Assembly (NCBI GenBank): GCA_025462945.1
Contig: JAOAPO010000206.1
Location: forward strand, 1-32,633
Direction of reading: 5' to 3'
DNA length: 32,633 nt
DNA from: Bryobacterales bacterium
Lineage (GTDB): Bacteria; Acidobacteriota; Terriglobia; Bryobacterales; Bryobacteraceae
The position numbers and the translations under genes were made by a program. The notes beneath the pieces are model-generated. The model made no database searches. It had not been told where the DNA came from and worked only from the letters and a program-made list of their open reading frames with translations. This document shows, one piece after another, positions 32,145-32,633 of the stretch. Each line of letters begins with the position of its first letter. Position 1 is the stretch's first letter.

Positions 32145-32633
32145 TTAAGGCTTATTTGTATAGCGGTCGATCCAGTCGATGAAGGTCTTGTACCAAAACT
32201 GGCTGTTCTGTGGCTTCAGAACCCAGTGGCCTTCATCGGGGAACAACAAGAGTTGCGAGGGCACTTTGTGCATCTGCAGAGCTGTGAACAACTGCAGCGC
32301 CTGACTGTACACGATTCGGTAATCCAGTTCGCCGTGAATGACCAGCGTGGGCGTCCTGAACTGAGTCGTGAACTTGCTCGGTGACCAGCGCTCGTAGACT
32401 TCCGGGTTCTCCCACGGCATACCGCCGAACTCCCAAATGGGGAACCAGAGTTCTTCGGTCGCTTCCGCCTTGGCGCGAAGGTCGAACACGCCGGCATGAG
32501 AAACCAACGCTTTAAATCGGTCCGTATGGCCCAGCATCCAGTTCACCATGTAGCCGCCATAGGAACCACCTGCAGCCGCCATCCGGTCCGGATCGACGTA
32601 CGGCAGTTTCGCCACGTAGTCTGTCACGGCCAT
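32145..32633 (-). CDS. S9 prolyl-oligopeptidase-family peptidase, C-terminal part
   Basis: The frame is open to the right edge, so the N-terminal beta-propeller and the true start are missing; the visible 162 residues are the alpha/beta-hydrolase domain. The triad is intact: nucleophile in GGSYGGYM (Ser24 of the fragment), Asp104 in HGELDYRI and His136 in FPDEGHW. The VSHAGVFDLRAKAEATEELWFPIWEFGG segment is typical of bacterial S9C acylaminoacyl/dipeptidyl peptidases. It probably degrades short peptides in the periplasm or cytoplasm; location cannot be told without the N-terminus. The M23 peptidase gene follows 12 bases downstream on the same strand. Confidence 0.92.
   Translation of the reverse strand: MAVTDYVAKLPYVDPDRMAAAGGSYGGYMVNWMLGHTDRFKALVSHAGVFDLRAKAEATEELWFPIWEFGGMPWENPEVYERWSPSKFTTQFRTPTLVIHGELDYRIVYSQALQLFTALQMHKVPSQLLLFPDEGHWVLKPQNSQFWYKTFIDWIDRYTNKP

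Noticed and set aside
1-32633. CRISPR arrays, tRNA/rRNA genes, insertion sequences, phage genes
   Set aside because: No regularly spaced repeats, no cloverleaf-like segments in the gaps, and no transposase or phage motifs were seen.

Overview
The window looks like a chromosomal piece of a high-GC, Gram-negative soil-type bacterium. Several families point to Acidobacteria, most likely the Bryobacter/Solibacter side: an Oar-like TonB-dependent receptor with an N-terminal carboxypeptidase-regulatory-like domain, a DUF5060 glycosidase-like protein, a DUF3500 protein, a Tat-exported oligogalacturonate-lyase-like beta-propeller, and a complete type II secretion (T2SS) operon. This placement comes from memory of the families, not from a search.

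Layout. 1-499: C-terminal end of a GlgX/isoamylase-type debranching enzyme. 500-908: no gene seen. 909-2564 (-): a decayed two-gene locus. It holds an ECF-like sigma factor that has lost its sigma-2 region and an outer-membrane protein pseudogene spread over all three frames. Both carry the same promoter-like motif. 2565-2937: no gene seen. 2938-5015 (-): an AMIN-domain N-acetylmuramoyl-L-alanine amidase and a lytic transglycosylase. 5083-6448 (+): mobA and an MlaF-like ABC ATPase. 6509-7303 (-): a polysaccharide-export-type ABC permease. 7519-10577 (+): an M23 peptidase, a DUF3500 protein and a beta-propeller protein with a Tat signal. A hairpin with a UUCG loop on the minus strand then separates these from the next block.

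10645-23690 (-) is the core of the window. It is one tightly packed operon read right to left: ECF sigma factor, membrane anti-sigma factor, unknown exported protein, gspE, gspF, gspG, gspH, gspI, gspJ, gspK, gspL, gspM, a gspC-like gene, a small exported protein, and gspD. Most junctions overlap or are a few bases apart, so the secretion machine and a stress-type sigma/anti-sigma pair are probably made together. The secretin carries a long Gly/Tyr-rich insertion bracketed by two cysteines. The GspC-like protein ends in a two-cysteine module rather than a recognisable PDZ domain. No prepilin peptidase (GspO) or pilotin gene lies here.

23921-30744 (+): the Oar-like receptor, driven by a good sigma-70-type promoter divergent from the T2SS operon; then a secreted DUF5060 glycosidase-like protein, tsaB and a DapA-family aldolase, the last three almost without gaps. 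30741-32633 (-): an M23 peptidase preceded by the C-terminal part of an S9 prolyl-oligopeptidase-family peptidase that runs off the window. No tRNA, rRNA, CRISPR array, insertion sequence or phage gene was recognised.
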